Source: Verrucomicrobiota bacterium (GTDB lineage Bacteria; Verrucomicrobiota; Verrucomicrobiia; Opitutales; Opitutaceae). Taken from it: 64,000 nt of DNA. Numbering within the stretch: position 1 is the stretch's first letter; each line of letters begins with the position of its first letter. This document shows positions 19,697-28,232 of the stretch, piece after piece. Under the pieces are notes generated by a model. It was not told where the DNA came from, ran no database searches, and saw only the letters and a list, made by a program, of their open reading frames with translations. Position numbers and translations under genes: made by a program. The DNA is taken from NCBI GenBank assembly GCA_016871755.1, contig VHCJ01000001.1, positions 62,001-126,000 on the forward strand, written 5' to 3'.

Positions 19697-20499
19697 TTCT
19701 TCTCGAAGACGCCGACGATCCACGCGCCACCGACCCGGAACCCGCCTCGGAGGCGGCGGAACGCGGCGAAGAGCCTGGCCAGGTCACGCCCCGTCTTGAA
19801 GCGATCGGGATGTGAATCGATGTCCGCCGCCGAGCGTCAGCTGAGGAGTTTCTTCAGCCAGGGGTTCCAGATCGGATGCCAGGGACACCGCACCGCCACG
19901 ATCGCCCGACCGCCGGGACGCAGCACGCGGTGGGCCTCCGCCACCAGGGCTTCCTCCTCCACGCAGTGCTCCAGAAGATCGATCATCAGCACGCAATCCA
20001 GCGAGCCGTCTGCGTACTCCAGTCGGCTGGCATTGCCCAGCTTCACCGAGGCTGGATCCAACCCAGCCGCGCTCAGATACTCGCGACCTTTGCGCACGAG
20101 CTCAGGATTAAGGTCCACTCCTTCGATGCGATAACCCAAGCGCCCGAGATGGAGCAGGAGCGGCCCGGAATTGCACCCGATGTCCAAGAGGGTGTCCCGT
20201 CCGGGAAACACGCCCGACCGACGCAACATACCTTCCAGGGCTCGCTTGCGGAGGCGGTGCCAAACCCGTTCGGAGAGGGTTCCCGCCCTCTCAGCTTGGA
20301 CCAGATCGTACGTCAAGGTCAGCTCAGACTTTCCATGCAGGGGAGGGATAGGCGCTCCGGATTCAGCCTTGTGAACCGTCCCCTCAGACTCCGACGGGGA
20401 GTGTGGGAGAATGGCCGAGTCAATCGCGGAGATGGGCTGCATCGGAGACACGTCCCTCTCATATCGTCCTGATCCGCTGGAACCTGAACCGGCATTCAT
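19693..20499 (-). pseudogene. Class I SAM-dependent methyltransferase interrupted by an in-frame TGA
   Basis: The methyltransferase fold is clear: motif I LLDIGCNSGPLLLHLGRLGY, GVDLNPELVRKG, then DCVLMIDLLEH and EAHRVLRPGGRAIVAV. Translation from ATG 20499 (alternative ATG 20442) stops at TGA 19837-19839 after WNPWLKKLLS, giving about 220 residues. The same frame continues for 47 sensible codons past it (DSHPDRFKTGRDLARLFAAF ... WIVGVFEKK) and ends at TGA 19693-19695, exactly overlapping the ATG of the next gene. That coupling suggests the ancestral protein was about 268 residues and that the internal TGA is a nonsense mutation, a sequencing error or read-through. The truncated product keeps the SAM site but lacks the C-terminal lid. 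Confidence 0.75.
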
Positions 20500-20503
20500 T
20501 CGG

Positions 20504-22438
20504 TCAATACCCGAGTTCCAGCGCCGCCCGCACCACGGGTGCGAGCCGCCCCGCCAGCCGCCCTTGGCCAGCCGGGTTGGGATGGCATTGGTCCGTCGTC
20601 CATGCCCCGATCTGCTCTCCACTCGCCTCCGCCGCGCTCCAGTCCGCGAAGTGATCCACAAGCCACACGCCACGCTCCACCGCAACCTCACGGCAGCGCT
20701 CCACAAAGGGCTCCAACCGGACGTTGGGGTGCTCCCCCAACCCGTTCCGCTTCGCCTCCCTCCCCCACCGCGGCGCCGTCATGAGCACGGGGACGACCCC
20801 CGCCGCCCGGAGACGGTCAACGAGCTGGAGCAGGTTCTCCCGGTAGGCCTCCCCCGTGATCCGCGAGGCCGTCTTGCCCGGATCGACATAGCTGTCGTTC
20901 GTCCCGTACATGATCGTCACGAGGTGAGGACGGTGCGCCAGAACGTCCCGCTCCAGCCGGAGGAGCGCCTGATCCGTCCGCTCGCCGCCAATGCCGACGT
21001 TGCGGACCGTGACGTCCACGCCGCCGCGCCGGAGTGACCGCTCCAATCGCGCCGCAAAGGTTTCCTCCGCCGTCACCCCGGGTCGCACCGCCTTCGTGAT
21101 CGAATCCCCCAGCGTCACCACGCGCAGCGGCTCCGCTGACCGGGGGGCGCAGTCCGGGCGCGACCATCGAATCCGCGCCACGAAGGTGGACCCGTCCGCG
21201 CCGCGGGTCCGCGAGTCCTTCATGAAAAGCCCCTCCGAAACCGTCACCCACGCTTCCGACTCCGTCACGGCATTCGCCCCGAAGTTGCCGAGCTCCGCGC
21301 CGCGCTCCGGCACGACGACGCGCTCGCTCGCCCTCACCACCCGCAGGGCCACCGGATCAACCCGAGCCATGAACAGGGGAGCCCGGTGCCGCATGATATG
21401 ATCGTTGGCCGCTCCCCGCCGCGTGTACACGAGGTACAGGCCTTCCCGGTGCGTGATCCAGTGAGCCTGCGTGTTGTAACTCCCCAACTCCTCCCCGTCG
21501 TCGAACCGCCACGGCTGCGGCTCGGCGAACACCAGTCCGTCGTCCCCCGAGGTCACGTACGCGCGAAGGTCGTTGCGCAGGGTCAGGAAGTACTTGCCTC
21601 CGAACTGCGCGAGTGAGGGTTCGTGGAGACCGCGCTTAATCGTAAGGCGCAGGAGGGGGCCGACCCTCACGACACGCAGGGTCGTACCGTCGAAGCGGCA
21701 CTCCGCGACGGCCACGCTGAAGGGCTCGGTCGCGTTCCGGCCGACGTACAGCGGCACGAGGAGCGTACCGTCCGGCCGCGCCAACCACTGCGAGCAGGCG
21801 CTGCGGGCAAAGTTGAAGTGCTCGTCGGGCGGCATCTCCAGCACGCGCCAAGGCGTCCAGGCCCCGGAGCCGGGATCCATCACGGCATACACGGTCTGGT
21901 GCGCCCGCGGCACATCCTCCAGTTGCGCACCCTTGGGACTGTAACGAACTTGGGCCCCGAGCGCGATCACCCGCCCCGTCGCCGCGTGCCACCCGGGTGT
22001 CACGTCGGCCACGCTCAGCGTCACGCCGTCGGGCTGCTGCCGCCATGACAGTGCCGGGGGGCCGACCGGACCCACCCAGTCGCCCTGCAGCACGGGTCGG
22101 GTGAGAACATGGAGGCCGGAATAGTAATCCGACACCCGCAGGTGCTGCTGAAGGGTCATCACCATCGACGGCGCCCTGGAGTCCTCGCCAGGCACCGCGA
22201 CCGCCCGTGGATGGTACCAGAGGAATTGGCCGTCGTCGTGCCGCAAGGCGGTATCCAGCGCGACGCTGAAATCGAGCGGCGCGGCGGCGGGGGCGGCTGC
22301 GGTTGCAGGGGCGGGAGCAGGAGCGGAGGCGGAGGCAGGAGCGGGGGCGGGTTCCGTTGTCGCCGCGCCAAGCGCCGACCACGCAGCGCCCGCGACGAGG
22401 CCGACCACGCGGAGATCAGGAAGACGAAGGAAGGACAT
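20504..22438 (-). CDS. Exported sialidase-like and SGNH/GDSL esterase two-domain protein
   Basis: 644 residues from ATG 22438, with a signal peptide (VVGLVAGAAWSALGAATTE) and an Ala/Pro-rich linker (about residues 30-55). An N-terminal region (60-425) shows sialidase/BNR-like propeller features ([46 protein letters not shown]). A C-terminal SGNH hydrolase domain (about 435-644) has block I GDSI (Ser446), GIGGERT, YGTND and DQCHPN (Asp616, His619). SGNH enzymes deacetylate or de-esterify glycans, so together the domains suggest processing of an acylated surface or dietary polysaccharide. Its stop lies 4 bases before the methyltransferase ATG, so the three genes to 18173 form one operon. Confidence 0.85.
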   Translation of the reverse strand: MSFLRLPDLRVVGLVAGAAWSALGAATTEPAPAPASASAPAPAPATAAAPAAAPLDFSVALDTALRHDDGQFLWYHPRAVAVPGEDSRAPSMVMTLQQHLRVSDYYSGLHVLTRPVLQGDWVGPVGPPALSWRQQPDGVTLSVADVTPGWHAATGRVIALGAQVRYSPKGAQLEDVPRAHQTVYAVMDPGSGAWTPWRVLEMPPDEHFNFARSACSQWLARPDGTLLVPLYVGRNATEPFSVAVAECRFDGTTLRVVRVGPLLRLTIKRGLHEPSLAQFGGKYFLTLRNDLRAYVTSGDDGLVFAEPQPWRFDDGEELGSYNTQAHWITHREGLYLVYTRRGAANDHIMRHRAPLFMARVDPVALRVVRASERVVVPERGAELGNFGANAVTESEAWVTVSEGLFMKDSRTRGADGSTFVARIRWSRPDCAPRSAEPLRVVTLGDSITKAVRPGVTAEETFAARLERSLRRGGVDVTVRNVGIGGERTDQALLRLERDVLAHRPHLVTIMYGTNDSYVDPGKTASRITGEAYRENLLQLVDRLRAAGVVPVLMTAPRWGREAKRNGLGEHPNVRLEPFVERCREVAVERGVWLVDHFADWSAAEASGEQIGAWTTDQCHPNPAGQGRLAGRLAPVVRAALELGY

Positions 22439-22827
22439 CGGGGAAAAGCACGGGGCGGCGAGGCCTTCGCACCCGGCTCCCAAGGCCGGGCGCGGACCCC
22501 ACCCACGCTCCCAGTGTGCATCGCGACCCGATGAAGGCGATGCGATTGTCCCTTGCCGCGTCCAAGGGTCTCCCGCCGATCGCAGGCGTCCCGCAGAACC
22601 GGATCGGGCCACGCGCGTCGCTCCGTCCGTGCCTCCCGCCCGCCGCCGTCCCCGGGAGCACACCACCGCAGCGCCCGGGACGAGGAGGCCGTCGCCAATT
22701 CGCCGCCGATCCCCCGCCGGACGCGGCGGCTCACGATTCGTCGGGACGCAGGCCGACGGGCGATTCACGTTTGCGTCGCATCCCACGTAGCCGCTGACTC
22801 TCCATCAACCCGCCCCCCCAAAAATCC
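22439..22827. other. Divergent intergenic region, no gene seen
   Basis: The 389 bases between the outward-facing sialidase/GDSL gene and the unknown gene at 22828 have only GC-rich shadow frames. Both promoters should lie here, but I could not identify convincing elements. Confidence 0.5.
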
Positions 22828-23583
22828 ATGCCCCGCATCTATCGTGAGACCTTCGACCACGGCCCCGGTGGCTGGTGGGGATTTGCCGGCAATCACCTCG
22901 GCTTGCAGCCCCTCGCCTGGCGCCGGGGCACGGTGACCACGCGCAGCCCGTGGTGGATCGACTACAACCACGCGCCGCCCGGCGCGGGCTACCTGCACAT
23001 GCTGGCCTGCCTCAACGTGCGCGGGCCGTTCTCGGACCACCACCGCGAGGTCGCGGGCCGCAACACCTTCGCCGAGGACGCCTACCCGCTGGACTTCCAA
23101 GACGCGTGCCTGCGCGTCCGGGTCCGCGGCGAGGTTCGGCTCCGCGGCGCCCAACTCGTGCTGCTCGTCCAGGGTCGGCAGGGCGCACTCATTTCTGGCT
23201 GGCTGCTCACCGGGCAACCGCTGGCCGTCACGCCGCGTTGGTCGGAGCAGGACATCACCCTCACCCCGGATCCGGCGCAGTGGACCTGCCTCGGGTCCCG
23301 GCATGATCGCGCCGACTACTACGGCCGCCTCCCGCTCGCCACGATCCTGCGCGACGTGAACGTGAACCTCATGTTCGTGCTCTTCCCCCTGACGGTGACG
23401 CCGATGGGCCCGCTCCGCGGCGATCCGCACCGGCTGCGCGCCGGCCGGGACTATCCCGTGTGGACCTCGGACCTGCCGGAGGGCTACGTGGAATTCGACA
23501 CGGTCGAGATCGCCTTCCGCGGCGACGACCCTCCCCCGGCGCGGGCTGGCCGGACCCGGCGCCGCGCCGACGGCCGGGCCTGA
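22828..23583 (+). CDS. Unknown protein, possibly carbohydrate-binding beta-sandwich
   Basis: 251 residues with no signal peptide or membrane segment. It opens with RETFDHGPGGWWGFAGNHLG, an arrangement seen at the start of lectin-like or LamG-style jelly-roll domains that describe a damaged or bound segment of a glycan. Later come alternating hydrophobic strands (ACLRVRVRGEV, AQLVLLVQGR) and many Trp/Tyr. The last 20 residues are Arg/Pro-rich and look disordered. I do not recognise a named family, and carbohydrate binding is inference from composition and from the glycan-type neighbour. A truncated recombinase begins within about 10-30 bases of its stop, so the gene may have been affected at its 3' end. 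Confidence 0.6.
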   Translation: MPRIYRETFDHGPGGWWGFAGNHLGLQPLAWRRGTVTTRSPWWIDYNHAPPGAGYLHMLACLNVRGPFSDHHREVAGRNTFAEDAYPLDFQDACLRVRVRGEVRLRGAQLVLLVQGRQGALISGWLLTGQPLAVTPRWSEQDITLTPDPAQWTCLGSRHDRADYYGRLPLATILRDVNVNLMFVLFPLTVTPMGPLRGDPHRLRAGRDYPVWTSDLPEGYVEFDTVEIAFRGDDPPPARAGRTRRRADGRA

Positions 23584-23591
23584 GGCTCCGC

Positions 23592-24053
23592 GCCACAGCC
23601 GCGCCGCATTTGCTCCGCACTGACACCCTCGCCCTCGCCGAAGAACTGGAGCGTTGTAACGCGAATCTGGCCAGCCTGTCGGAGAACCTGGACACCTCCT
23701 CGGCCATGGGCCGCATGTTCTTCAAGCTCATGAGCGTTCTTGCCGAGTTCGAGCGGGACCAACTCAGCGAACGCACCACGAACGCCATGACCCACCTGCG
23801 GAAGCACAACCGCCGGATTTCGAGCCGCATCCCGTTCGGCTACACCCTATCCGCAGACGGCGAGACCCTCCTCCCGGTCGCCAGCGAGCAGGCTGCCATC
23901 CAGACCATGGCGACGCGTCGAAACGCCGGCATGACCCTCGGGGGCATCGCTCGCAGCATGGAAGCCGCCGGCGTGGCTACCAAGCAGGGCGGGAAGTGGA
24001 CGCCCAAAACAATCTTGGCCATCCTCCGTCGGCAGGAGAAGCTGGCGGCATGA
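23592..24053 (+). pseudogene. Serine recombinase lacking its catalytic N-terminus
   Basis: The frame encodes the distal part of a resolvase/invertase catalytic domain (DTLALAEELERC ... SENLDTSSAMGRMFFKLMSV, LAEFERDQLSERT) and a Recombinase-type linker and DNA-binding region (GFTL-like YTLSADGETLLPVASEQAAI, ending PKTILAILRRQEKLAA). The first roughly 70 residues, with the active-site serine and the YxR motif, are absent, and homology fades out at about 23592-23610. It therefore cannot catalyse recombination. It was probably left behind by an integrated element. Its stop overlaps the next gene's ATG. Confidence 0.8.
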
Positions 24054-24250
24054 AGCGCAAGAAGCCCAAGAAGCTGCCGTCGGTCAGCAAGTCCGAGGTG
24101 AAACGCCTGCCCAAGACAGAAGCCGTGCTGCTGAGGCTGACGAAGGACGACAAGGCCTCCATCGTCGCAGCGGCGAGCAAGCTGCACCTGACCGTCACAG
24201 AGTTTCTGACGAAGGCTGGCTTGATGGTGGCAGAGAAGGTCCGGAAGTAG
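24050..24250 (+). CDS. Small ribbon-helix-helix-like protein, mobile-element partner
   Basis: 66 residues from the ATG at 24050, which overlaps the recombinase stop as ATGA; AGGAG lies about 11 bases upstream. A very basic N-terminus (KRKKPKKLPSVSKSEVKR) precedes EAVLLRLTKDDKASIVAAAS, then LHLTVTEFLTKAGL. That strand-helix-helix pattern is typical of CopG/MobC/DUF1778 ribbon-helix-helix proteins that bind DNA as dimers, as relaxosome accessory proteins, antitoxins or element repressors. No toxin gene follows. It belongs with the recombinase remnant. Confidence 0.6.
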   Translation: MKRKKPKKLPSVSKSEVKRLPKTEAVLLRLTKDDKASIVAAASKLHLTVTEFLTKAGLMVAEKVRK

Positions 24251-24670
24251 GTCCTAGGGGAAGTCGGTACCCTCAAAAACCCGACGGCATATAGGAGAGT
24301 AGGGCTGTGGGAGAACAGGTAGCTTCCAAGCTACTTTCTTTAACCTGCTTCGCAGGCCGCGCCGGCGTGTCTTCTGACTAGAAAAAGTCGTTTTGAAGAA
24401 AGTCCTGACCCGTTGCGTCCACCCAACCGGGAACCCAGAGCACCGGGATGGCGTACATATGACCGCAACCCGTCAGCGCAGTGATTGGCGGGCCTGCTGA
24501 GGTTCGACCGTCCTCCCTCAGACTAGCAGGCAAGTTTGGGCCGAAGCGGATACGAGTGCGTCTCAGTGGTAGCAGTGGCGCTTCCGCTTGCTCGCTTTGG
24601 ACATCCCTGCACTTTGAGGGAGCTGTGTGCAAAAGTGTTAGCAAAACGCCCTTCGGCTTGGTCGCTGACC
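24251..24670. other. Gene-free end of the recombinase patch
   Basis: This stretch is less GC-rich than the flanks and codes for nothing I can support. A frame at 24378-24644 (-) of 88 residues has no recognisable features. A frame at 24481-24756 (+) ends inside tRNA-Glu and is a shadow. Short inverted repeats such as GTAGCTTCCAAGCTAC near 24322 have no obvious role. It is probably residual mobile-element DNA. Confidence 0.45.
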
Positions 24671-24708
24671 AAAAAGAAGCGCCGCATCTCTCTCGAAATG
24701 CGGCGCTT
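24671..24708 (-). terminator. Intrinsic terminator of the tRNA-Glu transcript
   Basis: An 11-bp stem (AAGCGCCGCAT / ATGCGGCGCTT, 24677-24687 with 24698-24708) has a 10-base loop and, for leftward transcription, is followed by CTTTTT. It lies 7 bases past the encoded CCA of tRNA-Glu. Confidence 0.85.
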
Positions 24709-24715
24709 GCTAAAG

Positions 24716-24792
24716 TGGCGTCCCCACGGGGATTCGAACCCCGGTTCTTACCGTGAAAGGGTAGTGTCCTAACCGGGCTAGACGATGGGGAC
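24716..24792 (-). tRNA. tRNA-Glu (anticodon TTC)
   Basis: Cloverleaf on the minus strand. Acceptor GTCCCCA/TGGGGAC with discriminator G and encoded CCA (24716-24718); D-arm with GGTTAGGAC; anticodon loop CTTTCAC giving TTC; T-loop GGTTCGAATCC. It is followed by an intrinsic terminator. The DNA beyond its 3' end contains the recombinase remnant. Confidence 0.95.
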
Positions 24793-24988
24793 GCAAAAGG
24801 GAGAAGGTAGGCCCCGAAACCCGTCGCGCAAGGCTGTTTTTCAGCCGGGCGGGCCCAGGCATGTCATCGGCCCGAGACGGTACGCGCTGGCACTTCCCGC
24901 GTCCGCCCTGGGTCGTTGTCTTCACCCGCACCGCGCCGCCCAGAAATTGGCGTTGGAATCCGGCGCCGCGCGGCATGGACTCTCCGCC

Positions 24989-25918
24989 GTGTCCTTGAGT
25001 TCCTCCGCCATCGTGCGCTCCCTCCCGGCCCACGCGGTCACCACGTTCCCGCACGTGCCTTTCCCGCACGTCGCCTCCGGAAAGGTGCGCGAAATCTTCG
25101 ATCTCGGCGACGCCCTGCTCCTCGTCGCCTCCGATCGCTTGTCCGCCTTCGATGTCATCCTCCCCGATGGCATCCCGGGCAAGGGCATCCTGCTCACCCA
25201 GCTCAGCCTGTGGTGGTTCGAACAAACCCGCGATCTGATCGACAATCACCTGTTCCCCGACCAAGCCGGCGAATTCCAGCGCCGGGGGCTCACCGATCGC
25301 GACCTGCAGCTGCGGAGCATGATCGTCCGCAAGCTCACCCCCCTCCCCATCGAATGCGTCGTCCGGGGCTACCTCGCCGGAAGCGGTTGGTCGTCCTATC
25401 AGAAGTCGAGCCAGGTCTGCGGTCACGTGCTGCCGCCAGGCCTGCGCCAGGCCGACCTCCTGCCCGCACCGCTCTTCACGCCGACCACCAAGGCGCCCAA
25501 GGGTCAGCACGACGCCCCCATGACCGACGCCGAGGGCGTCGCGCTGCTGGGCGCCGAGCGCTTCCACACGCTTCAGCGCCTGAGTCTCGCACTCTACCAC
25601 CGTGGCCACGATCTCGCCGCCCGCGCCGGAATGATCCTCGCCGATACCAAGTTCGAGTTCGGCACCGACGCTTCCGGAAAGGTGTTCCTCATCGACGAGG
25701 CGCTCACCCCGGACTCCTCCCGCTACTGGCCGGCCGAGAGCTACGCGCCGGGGAGTTCACCGCCAAGCTACGACAAGCAGTTCGTCCGCGACCACCTGCT
25801 CGCACTCAAGTGGGATCAAACCCCGCCCGGCCCGCGGCTGCCAGCCGACGTAATCCAGCGCACGCAGGAAAAGTACCTCACCGCCGTGGCCCGGTTGGTC
25901 GACGGGGCCAGGGCCTGA
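24989..25918 (+). CDS. purC: Phosphoribosylaminoimidazole-succinocarboxamide (SAICAR) synthase
   Basis: About 309 residues. The enzyme joins CAIR and aspartate with ATP in purine synthesis. Visible family motifs are SGKVREIF near the N-terminus, LLVASDRLSAFDVILPDGIP, CVVRGYLAGSGW, TPTTKAPKGQHDAPM, ILADTKFEFG and VFLIDEALTPDSSRYW. The length matches the longer bacterial/yeast-like PurC. The start is uncertain: no ATG fits, and the open frame extends to the tRNA. GTG 24989 or TTG 24995 gives an N-terminus of normal length; GTG 25013 is also possible. It lies alone, divergent from tRNA-Glu, far from purL. Confidence 0.93.
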   Translation: MSLSSSAIVRSLPAHAVTTFPHVPFPHVASGKVREIFDLGDALLLVASDRLSAFDVILPDGIPGKGILLTQLSLWWFEQTRDLIDNHLFPDQAGEFQRRGLTDRDLQLRSMIVRKLTPLPIECVVRGYLAGSGWSSYQKSSQVCGHVLPPGLRQADLLPAPLFTPTTKAPKGQHDAPMTDAEGVALLGAERFHTLQRLSLALYHRGHDLAARAGMILADTKFEFGTDASGKVFLIDEALTPDSSRYWPAESYAPGSSPPSYDKQFVRDHLLALKWDQTPPGPRLPADVIQRTQEKYLTAVARLVDGARA

Positions 25919-26078
25919 TCGCAAACGCGCCGCCCGCGTTCGAGCCGTCGCCTCGCCCGCAATCACCGCTCGGAACGCTCCGGCGGGTGTACGACGCGAG
26001 CGGACGCGCCATCGATCAAGGCGTTAGCTTAAGCGATTCGACGACCGGTCCCGCGCGTGGCGCGCGTCGGCGTGCCGG

Positions 26079-26633
26079 TCAGCCGCTCGTCTTGAGATTC
26101 ACGGGCACGTGGACCTCCGAGCGCTTCGTGAACCACGGCGTGAAGGGGCCGTGCCAGTACACCGCATAGGGCTCGCCCGCGATTTCCAGTCCGGGCTGCG
26201 TCGCGATCCACGCGAGCAATTCGTCGCGCGTGCGGATGAAGTTGTCCTGCGAATACCCGCCCCGCGCGCCACGGCTCGCGACGCGGCGCTCCGGGATGCG
26301 CACCACTTCGACCGAGCCCGCGTTGCCGGTCACCTTCGCCTCCTCGCTCGGCGCCACCCAGAAGTACATCGCGGCCTGATCAATCTTCGCCTCCACCGGC
26401 GTGGTCATCGCGATGTCCCGCGACGAAATGTAGCGAAACAGCGGACCAAAGAGCCGGTTCGATTCCGAAAAGTAGTTGCCCTTGCCCTGACTCTTCAGGA
26501 GCACGCCGGCGGGCAGCACCTTGACCTCGGACACGCCGGGCTGCGTGGGCGGGAATGCCTCTTGAGCGGCCATGAGGGAAAGGGTTTGGAGGACGAAGAC
26601 AAGGAGCGCGGCGAACCTCAGGAACGGCGACAT
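26079..26633 (-). CDS. SOUL-family heme-binding-like exported protein
   Basis: 184 residues with a Sec signal peptide (LRFAALLVFVLQTLSLMAAQ). The SOUL/HEBP fold is indicated by VKVLPAGVLLKSQG, FGPLFRYISSRDIAMTTPVE (the DIAMTTPV core motif), then MYFWVAP, VEVVRIPERRVASRGARGGY and the C-terminal PYAVYWHGPFTPWF. Eukaryotic relatives bind heme or porphyrins; bacterial periplasmic members have no settled role. It is convergent with purC. Confidence 0.85.
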   Translation of the reverse strand: MSPFLRFAALLVFVLQTLSLMAAQEAFPPTQPGVSEVKVLPAGVLLKSQGKGNYFSESNRLFGPLFRYISSRDIAMTTPVEAKIDQAAMYFWVAPSEEAKVTGNAGSVEVVRIPERRVASRGARGGYSQDNFIRTRDELLAWIATQPGLEIAGEPYAVYWHGPFTPWFTKRSEVHVPVNLKTSG

Positions 26634-26994
26634 CCATCAACCTAGCCCGATTGCGCCCGCGCGCAAGCGGGGGTGCCCGCGGAAACATCGACCGGTTCGC
26701 GTTTTCCGGGAATCGCGATAATTCTCTTGCTTCCGCGCCACGCTCAACGCCCCCAAGGCCCCTCCCGCCGTCGCCGCCCCCGAGAAAACCTCCCCCCCGC
26801 CTCCTGAACCCCACGCTGACCAACCCGCATCCCGCGCACCCCTCGCTCCGCGTCCCGCGTTCCCCTCTCTCGGCGCACCGCCCCTCAACGTCCACGCCCA
26901 TTCCACGCCCCCCACCGTCGCCTACACGGTCTTCAAGCCGACCGACCGCGGCACCGCCGAACCGCTCCAACCGCCACTACGTTCCTCGCTTTCC
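26634..26994. other. Divergent spacer, strongly C-rich on the plus strand
   Basis: The 361 bases between the SOUL gene and the SDR gene are dominated from about 26740 by C-rich, purine-poor plus-strand sequence. The one AT-rich patch, around 26700-26730 (CGATAATTCTC region), is the likeliest promoter area. No gene is supported. Confidence 0.45.
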
Positions 26995-27747
26995 ATGCAA
27001 TCTGAATCCTCTCCCGTCCACATCCTCATCGGCGGTGCCGGTGGCATCGGCTCCGCCGCCGCCCGCCGGCTCGCCCGCTCCGGCGCCCGACTTGTGCTGG
27101 CCGGCCGCCGCGAGGCGCCGCTGCAGGCGCTGGCAGCCGAACTCGGCGCGGAGGCACACGTCGTCGATGCGCGCGAGTCTGCGGCGGTCGAGGCGCTGTT
27201 TGAGGACGTGCTCGCACGCCACGCTCGCATCGACGGCGCGGCGAACTGTGCGGGCTCGATCCTGCTCAAACCGGCGCACTTGATTTCCGATGCGGAATTC
27301 GCCGAGACCCTCGCGCAGAATCTCTCCACGGCATTCCACGTCCTGCGTGCCGCCGCCAAGCGGATGATGCGTCAGGAGGGTGGCGGCGCGATCGTGCTCT
27401 GCTCGTCGGTCGCCGCCCAGCGCGGCCTGCTGAACCACGAAGCAATCGCCGCAGCGAAGGCCGGCGTCGAGGGACTCGCCCTCGCCGCCGCCGCCAGCTA
27501 CGCCCGCAGCGGCGTCCGCATCAACTGCGTCGCTCCCGGACTGACCCGCACCGATCTCACGCGCGGCATCACGTCGAACGAGGCCATCGCCAAGGCCTCC
27601 GCCGCGATGCATCCCCTCGGCCGCATCGGCTCGCCGGATGAAGTGGCCTCGGCGATCTGCTGGCTCCTCGACCGCGAGCAATCCTGGGTGACGGGTCAGG
27701 TCATCGGCATCGACGGCGGCCTTGGCCGCGTGCAAGCCCGCGGCTGA
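26995..27747 (+). CDS. Short-chain dehydrogenase/reductase with non-canonical active site
   Basis: 250 residues of SDR fold. The Rossmann motif is GGAGGIG (13-19). NCAGSILLKP replaces the usual NNAG region, the SDR serine is Ser138 in LCSSVAA, and the C-terminal GQVIGIDGGLG is classical. The YxxxK active-site position reads IAAAK: Ile151 replaces the catalytic tyrosine, while Lys155 is kept. Classical oxidoreductase chemistry therefore should not proceed in the usual way, although cofactor binding looks intact. It may belong to a divergent SDR clade. It stands alone, followed by a decayed region. Confidence 0.88.
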   Translation: MQSESSPVHILIGGAGGIGSAAARRLARSGARLVLAGRREAPLQALAAELGAEAHVVDARESAAVEALFEDVLARHARIDGAANCAGSILLKPAHLISDAEFAETLAQNLSTAFHVLRAAAKRMMRQEGGGAIVLCSSVAAQRGLLNHEAIAAAKAGVEGLALAAAASYARSGVRINCVAPGLTRTDLTRGITSNEAIAKASAAMHPLGRIGSPDEVASAICWLLDREQSWVTGQVIGIDGGLGRVQARG

Positions 27748-27949
27748 GGCGCCGGGAGTCCCGCATCGCCCGCGCGGCCGGGCGATTCCTCGCTCGCTTT
27801 CTTCGTCGGTACGGTGTGTCCAAAATCCACGCAGCCGAGCGACCTCGCACCCCGCACGGGAGAGTCCGGCCGAGCTTCGCCATTCCGCCGATCCGGGTCC
27901 GTCCCGGACGCTCATCGCCGCAACGATCCGCCAACCCCGTCCCGCCACG

Positions 27950-28232
27950 ATCGCCAAATTCTCCGTCAATTACATCGCGTTTCCCGAGCACCGCACCCGC
28001 GTCTTCACGCACCGCACCGACGACCCGATCGAGCTTGAGGATTTCCTCATGCACCGGCTGACCTCGCGCGACCTGCATCCTGCAGATTCGCCACGAGGGA
28101 GCGGACCTGACTCCGCACCAATCCGACCGTCTGATCAAGGTCGCCGCCGAACGCATCGCCTCCGCCCTCGTGCGGGAAGCGCTGCATCTGGATGCGGCCG
28201 CCGTGAAGGACCGCTTCGGCTTCGCCGGTTGA
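27950..28232 (+). pseudogene. Frameshifted small conserved-looking gene
   Basis: Two adjacent frames together read as one protein. IAKFSVNYIAFPEHRTRVFT followed by DDPIELEDFLMHRLTSR comes in one frame up to about 28070. QIRHEGADLTPHQSDRLIKV then AAERIASALVREALHLD to KDRFGFAG and a stop at 28232 follows in the next frame. The expected ATG reads ATC (27950-27952). One frameshift plus a lost start makes it a pseudogene of about 94 codons. I do not recognise the family. Confidence 0.55.

Noticed and set aside
24481-24756. 91-residue frame ending in SPRGFEPRFLP
   Set aside because: Its end is the tRNA-Glu gene read on the opposite strand, a common false protein.
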